Shown in pieces: positions 12,300 through 13,011 of a stretch of DNA of 13,011 bases. Source of the DNA: Flavobacteriales bacterium (GTDB taxonomy: Bacteria > Bacteroidota > Bacteroidia > Flavobacteriales_D > Sanyastnellaceae); the NCBI GenBank assembly GCA_011524845.1, contig WTJL01000006.1, positions 4,272 through 17,282 on the forward strand, read 5' to 3'. Numbering within the stretch: the stretch's first letter is position 1; every line of letters starts with the position of its first letter. The translations under genes were made by a program, and so were the position numbers. The notes beneath the pieces were generated by a model, which was not told the origin of the DNA, did not search any database, and saw only the letters and a program-made list of their open reading frames with translations.

Positions 12300-13011
12300 A
12301 TGGCACAACAAGGCACCATCAACGTCACCACAGACAACATCTTCCCCATCATCAAGCAGTTCCTGTACAGCGATCAGGAAATTTTCTTGCGTGAGCTCGT
12401 CTCCAATGCGGTGGACGCCACGCAAAAGCGCAAGATGCTCGCCCAGCTTGGCGAAGTGGGAGAAATCACTGACACCCCGCAAGTGGAAGTCCTGCTCGAC
12501 GAAGCTGCAGGCACCATGACCATCCGAGACAACGGCATCGGCATGACCGCCGAGGAAATCGACAAGTACATCAACCAAATCGCCTTCTCAGGCGCCACCG
12601 ACTTCCTCGAGAAGTACAAGGACGCCGACGCCAAGCAGGCCATCATCGGGCACTTTGGTTTGGGCTTTTACTCCGCCTTCATGGTGGCCGACCGCGTCGA
12701 CATTGTCACGCTGAGCCAGCGCGAAGGATCTCAGGCTGTCAAGTGGAGCTGCGACGGATCGCCCAACTTCTCCCTCGAGGACATCGACAAGGCGACGGCC
12801 GGCACGGACATCGTGCTCCACATCTCTGAGGACGCCAAGGAGTACCTCGCGGAAGAGCGGATTCGCGGCATTTTGAACACCTACTGCAAGTTCATGCCTG
12901 TGGAGATCGTCCAAGGCACGAAGTCGGAGTACGTCGACGACCCCGAGGGCAAGACCGACGAAGACGGCAAGGTGAAGAAGGTCAGCGTGGACGTGCCGTT
13001 TGTGGTGAACA
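12300..13011 (+). CDS. htpG: HtpG, Hsp90-family chaperone, N-terminal part (runs off the window)
   Basis: The frame opens at ATG 12300 and stays open to the window end, covering 237 codons of a protein normally over 600 residues in Bacteroidota. HtpG is the bacterial Hsp90, an ATP-driven cytosolic dimer that remodels client proteins. The GHKL ATP-binding motifs are complete: FLRELVSNAVDA (29-40, with Asn36 and Asp39), DNGIGM (77-82), NQIAFSGATDFLEKY (92-106) and IGHFGLGFYSAFMV (116-129). An acidic, Lys-rich stretch (DDPEGKTDEDGKVKK) near the end matches the loop seen after the N-terminal domain in Bacteroidota HtpG. The start fits the family sequence with a short MAQQGTINV lead. Its own promoter probably lies at 12238-12268. 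No heat-shock operator of a known kind (such as CIRCE) is seen. Confidence 0.95.
   Translation, partial: MAQQGTINVTTDNIFPIIKQFLYSDQEIFLRELVSNAVDATQKRKMLAQLGEVGEITDTPQVEVLLDEAAGTMTIRDNGIGMTAEEIDKYINQIAFSGATDFLEKYKDADAKQAIIGHFGLGFYSAFMVADRVDIVTLSQREGSQAVKWSCDGSPNFSLEDIDKATAGTDIVLHISEDAKEYLAEERIRGILNTYCKFMPVEIVQGTKSEYVDDPEGKTDEDGKVKKVSVDVPFVVN

Noticed and set aside
12209..12394. Small + strand ORF of 61 codons crossing the terminator and htpG start
   Set aside because: It overlaps the terminator hairpin and the htpG coding region in another frame and has low-complexity His/Arg content.
11226..12578. 450-residue ORF on the - strand across the T9SS gene, the non-coding region and the htpG start
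   Set aside because: Registered with the T9SS gene and runs through the terminator and the start of htpG. No domain is recognisable.
1..13011. CRISPR arrays, tRNA or rRNA genes, insertion sequences, attachment sites, long direct repeats, defence genes
   Set aside because: None were seen. The window is compact housekeeping and envelope genes with even composition and short intergenic gaps.

Overview
The window is a stretch of bacterial chromosome from a fairly GC-rich member of the Bacteroidota, most likely Flavobacteriales or a relative. The evidence is a C-terminal type IX secretion (T9SS) sorting domain, the Bacteroidota-restricted families DUF4249 and long-form NusB, the gene order nusB-DUF1573-yajC, promoter -7 boxes of the Bacteroidota type (TAnnTTTG) just ahead of start codons, and a lack of convincing Shine-Dalgarno sequences. 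Almost all of it is coding.

Layout. (1) Positions 1-1520, + strand: the tail of surE, a small three-helix membrane protein and lpxB (lipid A disaccharide synthase), tightly packed. (2) Positions 1528-4117, - strand: a DUF4249 outer-surface lipoprotein followed downstream by a secreted DUF4140/DUF4139 (MuiA-family) protein. This pair converges on lpxB with a 7-bp gap. (3) Positions 4118-4233: a 116-bp divergent promoter region carrying the same -7 box, TACTTTTG, on each strand. (4) Positions 4234-7471, + strand: nusB, a DUF1573 protein, yajC and an nhaC-type Na+/H+ antiporter; yajC and nhaC overlap as ATGA. (5) Positions 7507-11112: uvrA and a LOG-family phosphoribohydrolase. (6) Positions 11139-12137: a T9SS-exported protein of unknown function, followed by about 160 bp of non-coding DNA with three hairpins and a strong intrinsic terminator. 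(7) From 12300 to the window end: the first 237 codons of htpG (Hsp90).

How the genes work together: this is mainly housekeeping (lipid A synthesis, transcription antitermination, protein export, ion homeostasis, excision repair, chaperone) with three envelope proteins of unknown function. I see no mobile element, CRISPR array, tRNA or rRNA, defence island or clearly new multi-gene system. The observations most worth checking are regulatory: near-leaderless promoter placement at several genes, short inverted repeats around two -7 boxes, and a terminator whose T-tract overlaps the likely htpG promoter. Long antisense ORFs, including one of 1273 codons, are explained by avoidance of TTA, CTA and TCA codons.
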